A stretch of DNA of 64,000 nucleotides. Source: Amyloporia xantha (Eukaryota; Basidiomycota; Agaricomycetes; Polyporales; Adustoporiaceae). The DNA is taken from positions 62,001 through 126,000 of the forward strand of contig JAYKKR010000051.1 in NCBI GenBank assembly GCA_036971615.1, in the 5' to 3' direction. The notes beneath the pieces were generated by a model that did no database searches, was not told the DNA's origin, and was given only the letters and a program-made list of their open reading frames with translations. A program made the translations under genes and the position numbers. Shown in pieces: positions 32,735-44,454 of this stretch (position 1 is the stretch's first letter; every line of letters starts with the position of its first letter).

Positions 32735-33543
32735 CTAGTTTCCACCCCAGTAATATACAGCAATAAATAAGAATAACCATACAACATCAACAAAATGCCA
32801 ATAAAGTATAGCAGATTCAAATCCTTGGTGATGTGAGGTTGTAAGATGATAATTAACTAGTCGGAAGAATGCTACTGCAATGAAAATTGTTCCAATAATT
32901 ACGTGAAATCCATGTAAACCAGTTGACGCATAAAATGCGGATCCGTATACTGAATCTGCGAATGTGAATGCTGCTTCTGAATATTCGTAATATTGTAAGC
33001 AAGTGAAAATTACAGCTAATACAATTGTAAGAAGTGTACCTATTATTGCACCTTCTCTTGATCCTTGGATTAAGGCATGGTGTCCATATGTTACAAATGC
33101 TCCACTACTTAATAATAAAATTGTATTAAGTAATGGTATAGCAAAAGGATCTAGTGCTGTTATACCTTGTGGTGGCCATACTCCTCCAATTTCAATTGCT
33201 GGACTTAAACTAGAATGGAAAAAGCCCAGAATACACTTAAGAAAGCAAAAACTTCACTAACAATGAATAAAACTACACCTATTGTTAATCCTTTTTGTAC
33301 TTGAGTTGTATGACATCCTAAGTAAGTACCTTCTGTTATTACATCTCTAAACCATAGTGTCATACCATAAGCTGTAAGTACAAAACCTAAACTTAAGATA
33401 GTTCCACCATAAGGATATCCGTGCATATACATTACTCCACCTATAGCCATATTTAATAGAGTAAAACTAACTAATAAAGGCCATGGACTTATTTCTACCA
33501 AATGAAAGGGAAAATTTTGAATTTGGTTTCTATTTATAATCAT
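32735..33543 (-). CDS. cox3: Cytochrome c oxidase subunit 3 (one-base frameshift)
   Basis: 269 residues once a one-base deficit in the A run 33219-33223 is allowed for. The N-terminal frame starts MIINRNQIQNFPFHLVEISP and reaches FLSVFWAF; the second continues HSSLSPAIEIGG to FLFIAVYYWGGN. I chose this ATG because the upstream extension lies in a GC cluster. Confidence 0.93.
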
Positions 33544-33562
33544 TTTTTGTATTCGTATTTTT

Positions 33563-33741
33563 CGTGCTGTGCGCTCATCCGCATCCTTTGCATCCCTCAT
33601 CTAGATGAGGGATGCGCTGCACGTGAGAGCATGGGCACGTTATGTATCACCAAAGTTATTACGAAGCGAGCTGTGCGCAACTCGTTTTGGCTGCTTAAAT
33701 GGTGGCTCTCATAAAAAAGAGACCGTGATGCTATTCTTTTA
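33563..33741 (-). promoter_or_regulatory. cox3 5' leader (shared module)
   Basis: About 179 bp nearly repeated at 34562-34744 before ORF-I; its distal 110 bp also precede ORF-G. From the promoter end: TAAAAGAATAGCATC, a variable-tip hairpin, AAGCAGCCAAAACGAG, GCGCACAGCTCGC, TTTGGTGATA, then a GC cluster with CCCTCATCTAGATGAGGG. Confidence 0.8.
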
Positions 33742-34191
33742 GTCTTATTCTGTTATTACGTTGGCTCTCCTCCTTATCTAATCTTTTTTTCCTTATTAAT
33801 ACACTTCTCTCATCCGTGCTTCGCACGCCTCTCTAGCAACGTGGTTCCCATCCCATCCTTCGGATGCCGAAGGATGGGATGCAGACTGGTTGAGGCCGGC
33901 CGGAGAGCATCCCTCATCCAAAGGATGGCTTCGCACGAGCATGAGCACGTTGCTAGAGAGGGATGCAGTAGGGGGTGGACGATCGGATTATGACGATACG
34001 ACTTCGTCGATAGTGAATACTTAATTGTAAAGTTTATTACAAATAAACAGAGCCATGAAACAGTAAATACAAAAAGATAATTGATTATCGGACGTGCTTT
34101 GCACGATTGAGTCTTCTACACTACTCGACCCTCAACCCTCATCTAGATGGTCCGAAGGATGGGTTGAGGGTCGAGGGAGGAGGAGCACGAA
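33742..34191. other. Spacer between cox3 leader and ORF-I
   Basis: GC clusters 33811-33975 and 34120-34190 around unique AT-rich sequence. No gene seen. Confidence 0.6.
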
Positions 34192-34554
34192 TTAACTAAA
34201 ATGAATTATAATTTTTATACTAGCCTTTAACATATATCCTATGCTACTAAATAGAAATATAAGTTCTAATATAATAAAACTTACTCTAGTTCTATTATAA
34301 AATTTAACTAATTTAGTCATATACGCGCGAAGCACGCTATTAGATATTTTATCAATAATTTTATTATTATTTACTATATATAATGATAGTAGATATATGG
34401 AGATATTTATTACACTAAATAAAATAATACAATTAAAAATTAAACAACCTATAGCCAAAAAAACTATAGGCGGCAGAGCCGTATCATTTATATTTACATT
34501 TAGTCCAATAAAATTTAAAAAGTCATTAATATTATTTTGCATGAGAAATTTCAT
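34192..34554 (-). CDS. ORF-I membrane protein
   Basis: 120 residues from the ATG at 34554 (MKFLMQNNINDF); a longer start would begin inside the GC cluster. Two helices, then LVKFYNRTRVSFIILELIFL forming a third after a basic linker, as in the other orphan ORFs. A GCGCGAAGCACGC palindrome is in frame (VLRAY). The leader is a copy of cox3's. Function unknown. Confidence 0.72.
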   Translation of the reverse strand: MKFLMQNNINDFLNFIGLNVNINDTALPPIVFLAIGCLIFNCIILFSVINISIYLLSLYIVNNNKIIDKISNSVLRAYMTKLVKFYNRTRVSFIILELIFLFSSIGYMLKASIKIIIHFS

Positions 34555-34561
34555 TATTTTC

Positions 34562-34744
34562 CGTGCTGTGCGCTCATCCGCATCCTTTGCATCCCTCATC
34601 TAGATGAGGGATGCGCTGCAGGTGAGAGCATGGGCACGTTATGTATCACCAAAGTTATTACGAAGCGAGCTGTGCGCAACTCGTTTTGGCTGCTTAAATG
34701 GTTGGTCATGGGCTCAATGAGCAGACCGTGATGCTATTCTTTTA
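34562..34744 (-). promoter_or_regulatory. ORF-I leader copied from cox3
   Basis: Nearly identical to 33563-33741 apart from the hairpin tip, where GGTCATGGGCTCAATGAGCAGACC replaces the cox3 version while keeping outer pairing, and a few indels. Confidence 0.82.
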
Positions 34745-34837
34745 TATCGACGATGTCGAATGGCAACCGGCCATCCTTCGGATGGCACCATCTAGATGAG
34801 AGCAGGATGGTTGAGCGCCGGATGCTATGGGAGATGA

Positions 34838-34909
34838 TATGAGTAATCAGATTCGAACTGATGATCTCTACTTGGAAGGTAGATGTTATACCAGCTTAAC
34901 TATACTCAT
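34838..34909 (-). tRNA. trnG: tRNA-Gly (TCC)
   Basis: Acceptor ATGAGTA/TACTCAT, D-stem GTTA/TAAC, loop CTTCCAA (TCC). Lies just 3' of rnl on the same strand. Confidence 0.93.
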
Positions 34910-34924
34910 TCGTGCAATGAACAA

Positions 34925-37900
34925 TCCTTAACATCAAGTCTATTTAATAAATTAGTAATGATAAACTAAATACCTCACAGTAATTTCATTTTCATCCTAT
35001 CTAGAAATGTTCTATTTCTTACAAAATTAGATTCTAGAAGAATCTAATGATAGTATCTAGGATAGCTTCCTGCTTCATATTCATTCAGCGCTTATCTATC
35101 ATGTTTGTGGCTACCCAACTATGCTTACGCGTGCCCATCCTTTGGATGATCGCTCATCCCCTGCACCATCGACGATGAGAGCAGGAGGGATGCCGGGCAC
35201 GCTTCAACAATTGGTACACTAGAGAAACACAGCCTATTGATCCTTTCGTACTAGAAGGTCTGCCCCTTTTTACTATTTTTCCCTCCAGAAGATAGGGACC
35301 ATACTGACTCACGTCGTATTAAACCCAACTCGCGTAACCTTTTAATCGGCGAACAGCCGAACCCTTCCAAGCTTCTTCCCCCGGAGGATAGGTTGAGTCG
35401 ACATCGCAAATATTAGTATATCAAATATACCCCCTCTCTCATCCTCGACCGGCAACCCATCCTTCGGATGGGTCGCAGGATGGCTGAGGGCTTAATCTTT
35501 CGATTAAGATTAGACTATATCTTCATCCTGCATAAGAATACATTTATGTAGCTCCAGGATGTTGGCGTGTAGTCGTTGAGGGGTTACAAATTTTACAGTT
35601 GCTATAACCTAAATAGGTAACTTCCCTGCTGATTGCCCAATCTTTAAGATTTTTACAATTTATAAAAATAAATGAGTACTTAAAGCTTAAGGGTGTTCCA
35701 GCATATAGCCAATTTCTATATAAATATTTCTATTTATAGTCCCCGATGTAATTTTGCAATATTATTATATATTCAAGGTGCCAAACAGCCGGGACAATGT
35801 GTACTCTCACCAGCTATCAGCCTGTTATCCCTAGCGTAACTTTTATCGATTGATCCCCGTCTATTCCATAATATAGCGAAGGGTCACTATGCCCTACTTA
35901 CGTATCTGTGCGACTTCTAGGTCTTACAGTTAGGCATGCTTTCCGCCATTACGCCGATTACTACCTTTCTCACTGGTAGATTGTTCCCCATACAATAATC
36001 TAGCTCTACCTTTTTTAAAAATTTATTATATAAATAAAAATACGAGGTATTTCATCTATAAACTTTAAGTTAGTATATCTTTCTCTCTCATCCCTCATCC
36101 CTCATCCAGGGGATGCGGGATGCGGGATGGAGGAAGGATATTTATTAATAAAAAATCTTTGGATGTACTTTGCTACTTTATCAAAGACGACCGCCCCAGT
36201 CAAACTGCCAATTAGTCAACTCTCCCTCTAATTTTACAAATTATAAGGTAAACATTGACCCAACCTTAGTTAGGAGGTATTCCATCTTTCGTCTATCGAC
36301 TTCCCTAATCACTATTAACCGAGGTTGTTGTAGATCAACATGATAACTAACTACAGTAAAGCTGCATAGGGTCTTCCCGTCCACCTGGAGGCAACCCGCA
36401 TCTGCACGGGTAATTCAATTTCACTGAGCAAGTTGTAGAGACAGTGAGACCATCGTTACACTATTGATACCAGACCACATTTAATGGCCAACTGATTTTG
36501 CTACCTTTGGATCCTCATAGTTAAGACCGCTATTAACCAGACTTTCGATTAGTAACTTTCGTCATTACCTCTCTTATATTAATGGCATTGGGCAAATTTC
36601 ATTCAGAATACTATTATCTTAATCATTGCTCTGAATTGTGTTTTTAGTAAACAGTCGGGGCCTCCGATTTTGTGCCACCACCTTAATAAATAAATTATTC
36701 CTAATTTAAATTTCAGGCGGTTCCTCTTGTCGTCAAACTTATGAGGAGAACTTGCCGAGTTCCTTAACAACTTTTAGCTCTACGCCTTAGTATTCTCTAC
36801 CTACGAACCTGTGTCGGTTTAGGGTACGGTAGCGTTAACTTATTTTTCCTGGTCCATTAATTTACATATGGACTTTCAGTTAGCTACTCATCAGCCAAAA
36901 CTTTGGTTTTGGTCCTTAGAGGCCGCATTAACATAAGGCGGTTTAACCTTTCCTTATAACCCTTTCGTATTCGGCGAGAAGTATTATAACTTCTTTTTAC
37001 GTTACTCATGTCAGCATTATCTCTTCAGTTACCTAAAAACAATGAAACACTGTTTTATTAAAAGTTATACTGAATGTTCTACTACCTGTATTCGGAATAC
37101 GCGGCTTCGCCGGTATTCAGAATAAACACGATATCGGTTGATTATTTAGACCCGTTAAATTTTAGGTACAACATTCTAAGGGCTGCTACGTTGTTACATT
37201 ACGGTCATTAAAAGATAGCTACTTCCAAGCTCACTTTACAACTGCATTCAATATGTTATTTCCTTAATTTCACTTAATAATCATTTGGGACCTTGTATTC
37301 GTGTTCTCGGCTGTTTCCGTCTTGACTACTCAACTTGCTCATGAGCAGTCTGAATATCTATCATCAATTTATGTCATTTCGAGTTTCTCTTCCATTGGTA
37401 AGATTTTCGAGGTCCCCTCAACCTAAACATTATATTAGCTCGAAGGCTAATCTTTGTTGGGAATTCAGTGCTGTACCACCATAAATTTTGAATAGATGTC
37501 ATACTTACATATGTTTCGTAGAAAACCAGCTAGCACTAGGTCAGATTGGCATTTCACCGCTTCCCAAAACTCTTCGGAGAATTATGCAACATTCACCCGT
37601 TCGATCCATTATAATCTGGTCTTGGGAAGATCACCTAGCTTCGGGTCTAATAGAAGTAACTTATCCACCACTATTCCTAGAAAATAATTAACTTTATTGA
37701 TAGTTTTCTTGTCTCATCCCTCATCCCTCATCCAGGGGATGCGGGATGCAGGATGCAGGACACAAAACTTAAACAATAAAGGATTATCCTATTTTTACGT
37801 AGAAACAAAAAAATACACTCTCATCCCTCATCCCTCATCCAGGGGATGCGGGATGCAGGATGCAGGCTAGTTAGTCCAGTCGCTTTCACTAAGGCTTTTA

Positions 37901-38442
37901 ACCTTGCTACTCCTATTAACTTGCTGACCCATTATGCAAAAGGTACGCCGTCATTTATATTTATATAAATTTCGACTGCTTATAGAGTTACTAATTCAAG
38001 ACTATTTCACTATGTCTATTAATACATACTTTTCAACTTTTCCTTTACAGTACTTTTCACTATCGCTAAATTTATAATACTTAGCCTTAGAGGATGGTTC
38101 CCCTATATTCCGACAAGTTTTCTCTCATCGTACTTTTTACGTTATAATCTTTATACGTCTACAGGACTTCTTAACCTTCTCTGGTTATATTTTCAACGTA
38201 TAAAGTTATATAGGCTATTCCGATTTCACTCACCATTACTTTCGGAGTCTCGGTTGATTTCCTTTCCTTTCCCTACTAAAATGATTTACTTCGGGAAGTT
38301 TAAATAATAAAGGTTTCCCTTAGGATCGCCACAATTTGTGTGTTTGTGTGGCTTTTGGTTTTTTACCTCCTTTTGTATAAATTTGCTAGTTATCCTTAAT
38401 AACCCCTTTGAAATACATTTGATGTTAGATCTATATTGTCAT
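34925..38442 (-). rRNA. rnl: Large subunit ribosomal RNA
   Basis: Minus-strand LSU rRNA. On that strand the sarcin-ricin/3' region reads TTCTAGTACGAAAGGATC (near 35240) and the peptidyl-transferase segment is near 35800-35900 (complement of CCAAACAGCCGGGACAAT and CAGCCTGTTATCCCTAGCG). Ends are approximate; I place the 5' end near a TAAAAGAATCG box at 38443-38455. GC clusters interrupt variable regions at about 35129-35200, 35433-35570, 36082-36136, 37712-37760 and 37818-37866. No intron ORF seen. Confidence 0.93.
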
Positions 38443-38609
38443 CGATTCTTTTATTTATCTCATCCGTGCCCCATCCTGCATCCTGCGCTCCTCTCTCATC
38501 CTGCGACCATGGTCGAGGGATGCAAACCTGCGTCCCATCCTTCGGACCATCTAGATGAGGGATGCCGGTCGAGGGATGACAAAAATAAAAGAGTTATATA
38601 ATTATTGCA
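38443..38609. other. Divergent rnl/rns promoter region
   Basis: Between the two rRNAs: a minus-strand TAAAAGAATCG box (38443-38455) facing rnl, a GC cluster (38460-38580), and a plus-strand TAAAAGAGTTATATAA (38586-38601) facing rns. Confidence 0.6.
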
Positions 38610-40292
38610 CGAAGCATATAAAATACGACACGACAATGTCGGTCTAAATTTAGTAAGAATTTAATTTTGGTTCCGATTGAACGTTTTTCAGTAGTTTTAA
38701 GACATGCAAATCGTTGTTTTCGACGTAGAGTTCACCGTCTCGGCACTTGATGTTAGACGAGTAAACGAAGGATATTAGAAAATAAGGTGTAGAGGTGAGG
38801 ACAGTAAATAAGATACCCTGTAGTCTTCAGAAATAGGAGATATTTCTTTTTTAAAGAAAAGAAAATAAATAAGCTATATTTATCATTAAAGGACGTATCT
38901 GCTACAGGATTCTATTTATTTCGATTAGGTAGTTGATAGGGTAAAAGCCTACCAAGCCAACGATCGATAGCTAAGCTTGAAAGAGCCGATGGCCACATTG
39001 GGAATGAGATCTCCCAAGTAGTATTTTTAATTAATACGCTACCAGCAGTCGAGAATATTAGTCAATGCTCGCAAGAGTGAACTAGCTAACTGAAATCATT
39101 TGTGTGACACAAGTGATGTCGTAAGGGAAAATAATGATATTACCTTACTAATAGTGTCGTCAAAAACTGGTGCCAGAAGACTCGGTAAGACCAGAGACGC
39201 AAACGTTAATCATCATAAACAGGCGTAAAGGGTTTGTAGGCTGCTTTGAAAATCTTAACTTAAATATAGCCGTACTAGGTTAAGATCAATTAAAGCTAGA
39301 ATCAAATAGAGGTTATATTGAATAATACTTAGAGGAGGGATTAAATCCATAGATCCTAAGGGGAATACTTAGGGCGAAAGCATTTTACCACTAATGATTG
39401 ACGCTGAGAAACGAAGGTGAGGATAGGAAATAGGATTAGATACCCCGGTACCCCTCTCTGTCAACGATGAATGGTAGTTCCTAGTTTTTTAACTAGAGGC
39501 GATGTTAACACGTTAACCATTCCGCCTTGTGAGTACGATTGCAAAATTGAAAACAAAAAAATTAGTCGGTCTCGGAGCAAACGAAGTGAAGCATGTTATT
39601 TAATACGATAACCCGCGTAAAACCTTACCAGTTCTTGTATACAAACTTCTACGTTGTAGAAGGAGTGTTTTCCAAAAACACTTAGTTACAGGTGTTGCAT
39701 GGCTGTCGTCAGTCCGTATCGTGAGAAGTTTGGTTAATTCCTCTAACGGACGAAATCCCTGTTGTTAATTTATTCTTAACAATTTATGGAAGTGATAGAC
39801 TCCATTTGGGGCAAAGACAAGTCGTTATGGCCCTCATGTACTGGGCTATAGACGTGCCACAAAAACTTTTACAAAGTGATGCAATACTTAATAAAATAGG
39901 TGGAGCTAATCATTAAAGAAAGTTAATTTATAAAATTATGGTCGGATTGTCATCTGCAATTCGGTGGCATGAAGAAGGAATTTCGAGTAATCGTTGATCA
40001 CTAGCGCAACGGTGAAGATTGAATTCGTGATGAACTAACTGTCCGTCGCTGGGAAGAAGCTTAAACTGGGGGAAACTGGAGGTAGGTGAGCTTTTTCATA
40101 GTTGAGTTTTCATTTAACGTCCTCTCATCCGTGCCTCATCGGGCAACCATGTTGAGCGATGTTGCACGGGAGGACGAGTCAATTAAGAAATAAAACATCT
40201 ATGTTAAGTGAATTGGCTTTAGTTAACCCATTTAGGTAACATCTCAAAAGTCGTAGCAAGGTAGCTGTACTGGAAAGTGCTGCTGGATAATA
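38610..40292 (+). rRNA. rns: Small subunit ribosomal RNA
   Basis: Plus-strand SSU rRNA. The 5' domain has TTAAGACATGCAAATCG (near 38698), the 530 loop TACCAGCAGTCG is near 39040, and the 3' end AAAAGTCGTAGCAAGGTAGC is near 40248. One GC cluster near 40122-40175 lies in the last variable helix. Ends approximate. Confidence 0.93.
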
Positions 40293-40425
40293 AATTAATT
40301 TGAAACACCCCCTACCCTCTCTCGCTCATCCAGTCTGCATCCTCTCGACCGGCGACCGGCATCCGGCAACCATGGTGCATCCATGGATGAGAGGGATGAG
40401 GCTCGAGGCTCGAGAGGATGAGAGG

Positions 40426-40496
40426 GAGGAGTTAGCTGAGTGGTTTAGCAGTAATTTTACACATTATAGACAGGGGTTCGAATCCTCTACTCTTTA
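40426..40496 (+). tRNA. trnV: tRNA-Val (TAC)
   Basis: Loop TTTACAC (TAC) on GTAAT/ATTAT; acceptor GAGGAGT/ACTCTTT with wobble pairs. Its 5' side touches a GC cluster. Confidence 0.87.
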
Positions 40497-40506
40497 CTTA
40501 ATCTAG

Positions 40507-40589
40507 ACGAGTGTGCCGAAATGGTAGCCGGGTGAATCTTAGGAATTCATGATTTTTGGATCGTAAGAGTTCAAGTCTCTTTGCTCGTA
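40507..40589 (+). tRNA. trnL: tRNA-Leu (TAG)
   Basis: Acceptor ACGAGTG/TGCTCGT, loop CTTAGGA (TAG), long variable arm. Confidence 0.92.
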
Positions 40590-40705
40590 CTTAAAATTAA
40601 CGTGCCTTGCGCCCATCCGCATCCCTCTCTCATCCCATCCCATCCTTCGGCATCCGAAGGATGGGTCGAGAGAGGGATGCAGGATGGGGCACGGAGCACG
40701 ATTTA

Positions 40706-40777
40706 GCATCTTATGCTGAATGGTTCAGCAGTGGCCTTCGAAGCTATGGTTTATTGGTTCGAATCCAATAGGATGTT
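40706..40777 (+). tRNA. trnR: tRNA-Arg (TCG)
   Basis: Loop CTTCGAA (TCG) on GTGGC/GCTAT, T-loop TTCGAAT. With ACG and TCT isoacceptors elsewhere, Arg has three tRNAs. Confidence 0.88.
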
Positions 40778-40780
40778 TTA

Positions 40781-40838
40781 AAGGAATAATCGGGCTTAAA
40801 AGTAAGCAAATGTAGAGGTTCAATTCCTTTCGTCCTTA
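40781..40838 (+). pseudogene. Truncated tRNA-like remnant
   Basis: Starts AAGGAATAAT and ends in a good T-arm (AGAGG, TTCAATT, CCTTT) with TCCTT able to pair with AAGGA. There is room for only one arm (GCTT/AAGC) between, so an arm has been lost. Confidence 0.4.
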
Positions 40839-41092
40839 GATTTTACTACGGTAGAAGAATTGCTTAAGATGAATCTTAGGATACCCGCCCCCCCCTCGAC
40901 GATGAGGGATGCGAGGGATGTAGGTCGCCAATGGCGGGCTGATGATCGATGACAGGGTATTTAGCTCTCATCCTCTCGACCGGCGCTGCATCCTGCATCC
41001 CTCGACCATGGTCGCAGGATGAGGGATGAGAGGGTCGCAGGCTAGAGGACACAGTAAACTAAGATCGAGTGTATTTTTTTCTAAATATAAAA
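40839..41092. other. cox2 upstream spacer
   Basis: AT-rich sequence split by GC clusters at 40889-40960 (C9 run, CGACGATGAGGG) and 40965-41048 (CGACCATGGTCG). No gene recognised. Confidence 0.5.
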
Positions 41093-41840
41093 ATGTTAAA
41101 CACAATATTTTATACTATATTTAATGACGCTCCACAACCTTGGCAAATAGGATTTCAAGATAGTGCTGCTCCAGGTTTTACAGGTATTGTAGAACTACAC
41201 AATACTATTTTTTTACTTAGTTGTTATATCTGTCGGTGTATTTTGGGTTTTAGGTTCAGTAATCTATTACTACAACTCTAAAAAATCTCCTATAGTTCAT
41301 AAATATCTTAATCACGGAACATTAATTGAACTTATTTGGACTATTAGTCCAGCTTTAATCTTAATTGCTATCGCTTTCCCTTCATTCAGATTATTATACT
41401 TACTAGATGAAGTGATTTCTCCTACAATTACTATTAAAGTAGTAGGTCACCAATGGTACTGGTCTTATGAATATAGCGATTATATTAATGAAAGTGGAGA
41501 ATCTATTGAATTTGATTCATATATGATCCCAGAATCTGACTTAGAATTAGGTCAATTCAGATTATTAGACGTAGATAATAAAGTAATGATACCTACTGAT
41601 ACTCATGTTAGATTAATAGTGACTGGAGCTGATGTAATTCATTCATTTGCAGTACCTTCACTAGGTATTAAAATAGATTGTGTACCTGGTAGATTAAATC
41701 AAACATCTATCTTAGCTGAACGAACTGGTACTTTCTACGGTCAATGCTCTGAAATTTGTGGAGTATATCATGGTTTCATGCCAATTGCTGTAGAAGCTGT
41801 GTCTGTTCAAGATTATTTAGCATGGATAGATCAAGTTTAA
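41093..41840 (+). CDS. cox2: Cytochrome c oxidase subunit 2 (frameshifted)
   Basis: About 250 residues. Starts [20 protein letters not shown]; the T run at 41208-41214 puts LHNTIF out of frame with the continuation [15 protein letters not shown] (two T's short or one too many). The CuA site is complete downstream (residues of [17 protein letters not shown]), with the preceding His in [10 protein letters not shown]. The break is probably a sequencing error in a single-copy region. Confidence 0.93.
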
Positions 41841-42134
41841 TACGCTTTTCGTATTAACTTCGTCTTGCCATGCTTCGCATGCCTCATCCCTCGACCGGCA
41901 TCCCATCCTTCGGACCATCGACGATGAGGGATGAGGCTCGCAGGATGAGTTACGCTAGGATACTAATTATCACCCCCTTCCTCGTCTCTCATCCCTCTCT
42001 AGCCCCTGCTGCAACCCTCTCGACCCTCAACCCATCCTTCGGATGGGTCGCCCCTGTGTCCCATCCTTCGGATGGGTTGAGAGAGGAGAGGGAGGCGCTT
42101 CGAAAAATAAGTAAGACACGACTAGTTTAAAAGA

Positions 42135-42207
42135 GGTAATATTAGTTTAATTGGCAAAATGACGTCTTGTGGCGACGATGTTCAGAGTTCAAGTCTCTGA
42201 TTTTACC
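42135..42207 (+). tRNA. trnH: tRNA-His (GTG)
   Basis: Loop TTGTGGC (GTG). The extra 5' G pairs with the discriminator C, as in tRNA-His generally. One acceptor mismatch. Confidence 0.88.
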
Positions 42208-42858
42208 CGAGGGTTAAGATATCTAAATCTGAGATTATACTATAGTATAATTTTGTAAGGTTAAAAGGGTCACTTATAATATATCTATAGCAAAAATAAT
42301 TTTGTGGAGATAAAAAAATAAAGAAAATTTATACGTAATAGCGTCTCTCGCATCCCTCTAGCAGGATGACTGCAGAGCAGGTCATCATATCAAGCCCACC
42401 CCCCATCCAAAGGATGCCCCGGCAACCGGCAACCATGGTGCATCCATGGATGAGAGGGTTGAGGGTGCATCCTGCATCCCTCGACCATGGTCGCAGGATG
42501 AGGGATGAGAGGGATGGGATGGCATGTTGATATTTAAGATGTAAAGACGATAAAATATCTAACACTTAAGTATGTTTCGTATTATATTACGTTGTAAGGC
42601 TATACTCCTATATGATCTTATTAATATTTTATAGTTAATTCAGACGTATTCGTTTTTATACTTCTACTAAATTTTTCCTATAGAAGTCTAACTCACTCCC
42701 CTTATCCCCCTGCTACATCGACGATGAGGCAGGGATGGCCGGGGGACAACCCTCTCTCCCTGCCATCCTTCGGATGGCACCATCTAGATGAGGGATGCAG
42801 GATGGTCTCGGATGAGGATGCATGCCCATGGACACGGAGGAGAGGATGGTGTCGCTCG
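42208..42858. other. Spacer between trnH and trnM
   Basis: AT-rich unique stretches (42211-42342 and 42541-42700) with GC clusters 42345-42525 and 42705-42850. No protein gene seen; the AT-rich blocks could be RNA but show nothing I recognise. Confidence 0.5.
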
Positions 42859-42933
42859 AGCTGATATAGTTTAAATGGTTAAAACATACCACTCATGACG
42901 GTAAAATAAAGGTTCAATCCCTTTTTTCGGCTT
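42859..42933 (+). tRNA. trnM: tRNA-Met (CAT)
   Basis: Loop CTCATGA (CAT), T-loop TTCAATC. One T too many between T-stem and acceptor, probably a homopolymer slip. One of three CAT tRNAs; elongator, initiator and Ile-reading roles cannot be split safely. Confidence 0.8.
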
Positions 42934-43152
42934 TTTAAATTATAATTACACGGGCGAAATATGAGTCTTTAAGAGCTCTAATCCCCCTCTCTCATTCTCA
43001 TCCTACCCACGACCCTTACTCATCCTGTGTCCCATCCGAAGGATGATCCATGGTTGCAGCGCAGGACAAGGAATGGCCGGGGCGCGGCGCTCATCCCATC
43101 CTTCGGCATCCGAAGGATGGGATGAGGCTCGAGAGAGAGGTGGGGCTAGTAT

Positions 43153-43308
43153 TTATTTATTGTTAAGTTTAGTAATATACATTCTAATTACTTGTTGAAA
43201 TGTGAATAAAGGTAAAAAGTATTTAGAAATAATATAAATTAAAGCAAGTAAAGTTAAGAATGAAAAAGATAATTGATTTATAAAATAAAAAGGTATTAAT
43301 TGAGGCAT
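43153..43308 (-). CDS. atp8: ATP synthase F0 subunit 8
   Basis: 51 residues, starting [17 protein letters not shown], one helix, then the positively charged tail [10 protein letters not shown]. Length and MPQL start are typical. It is alone on the minus strand in a plus-strand region. Confidence 0.95.
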   Translation of the reverse strand: MPQLIPFYFINQLSFSFLTLLALIYIISKYFLPLFTFQQVIRMYITKLNNK

Positions 43309-43570
43309 TATTTAATAAAAACATTATAAATGGTTTCTTATTCGTATTAAGAAGTATCTCTGCCCTCGACCCTCCCTCTCCGGCACATCACTCTCTCGAC
43401 CATGGTTGCCGGTTGCCCGGCAACCATGGTTGAGGCTAGAGGATGGGAGGGCCGGGGCACGTTGCTAGAGGGGGGAGACGATGAGACGGGAGAATTATGA
43501 GATAATGATCTAGTAAAAGAGTATATTGTCTAACGTCGACGCCGTGCCCTGCACGGAAGACTCTTTTAAA
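43309..43570. other. Spacer upstream of trnC
   Basis: GC cluster 43363-43490 with CAACCATGGTTG and GGTTGCCCGGCAACC, then TAAAAGAGTATATTG (43512-43526), a plus-strand promoter candidate for trnC-trnR-nad1. Confidence 0.55.
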
Positions 43571-43645
43571 GGGTTAAGTTTACAGATGGTTCTGTAGTGG
43601 ACTTGCAAAGTCTATTTATTTAGGGTTCAATTCCTTCTTAACTCT
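43571..43645 (+). tRNA. trnC: tRNA-Cys (GCA)
   Basis: Acceptor GGGTTAA/TTAACTC, loop TTGCAAA (GCA). Confidence 0.9.
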
Positions 43646-43650
43646 ACGAC

Positions 43651-43721
43651 ATTCTCTTAGTTTAAAGGTAGAACATCATTCTTCTAAAGTGTCAATTTTG
43701 GTTCGAATCCAAAAGAGAATT
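43651..43721 (+). tRNA. trnR: tRNA-Arg (TCT)
   Basis: Acceptor ATTCTCT/AGAGAAT fully paired, loop CTTCTAA (TCT). Confidence 0.9.
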
Positions 43722-44454
43722 AAGTAAAAACATATACGATCGTATAAAAGTTATAACCTATCTTATTAGTTACAGTGTCTTGCGTCATAAAGGACGATAA
43801 AAAATATACGTGCCTCGCGCGCCCCTGCCATCCTTCGGCATCCGAAGGATGGGATGCCGGATGGCGGTTGCCCCTCATCCTCTCTCAACCCTCTCATCCA
43901 TGGATGCACCATGGTTGCCGGTTGCCGGATGAGCGCAGCGCCCCGGCGCTCATCCATGCGTCGATGGTGCACGGATTTGATACGAGAGATGCGTGTTTAT
44001 AATTGGTTATACCGTGCTGTGATCCATGCCTCGTGCCATCCTTTCATCCTCGCCTCTCATCCTGCTAGAGGATGCCGAGCGAGGATGGTGGATGGGGCAC
44101 GACTAAGAATATATATTTCTGTCAATTATCATTTAACGTCCCGTCCATACCATTACCCTCTTGCCGCATCCGTGCCGTGCCCCATCACCAACACCAACCT
44201 CGACCGGCATCCCATCCTTCGGCATCCGAAGGATGGGATGGAGGATGGGGCATGCAGATGCGGCACTCCCATCCTGCATCCCTCGACCATGGTCGCAGGA
44301 TGAGGGATGAGTGCCGCGACCTGCATCCCATCCTTCGGACCATCTAGATGAGGGATGAGGGTCGAGAGGCGTGCCGATGGTATTTGAGATGGAAGTTGGT
44401 AGACGAGTATAATATAAATGATTAAAAAATAATAATTAAATAATTTGAAAAAAG
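43722..44454. other. nad1 upstream region
   Basis: Starts with AT-rich leader carrying TTAGTTACAGTGTC (43768-43781), then long GC clusters (43812-43985, 44017-44101, 44160-44385), then an AT-rich stretch with ATGATTAAAAAATAATAAT resembling the cob leader. No gene. Confidence 0.6.

Noticed and set aside
37488..37691. 67-residue frames within rnl
   Set aside because: They lie inside conserved LSU rRNA sequence.
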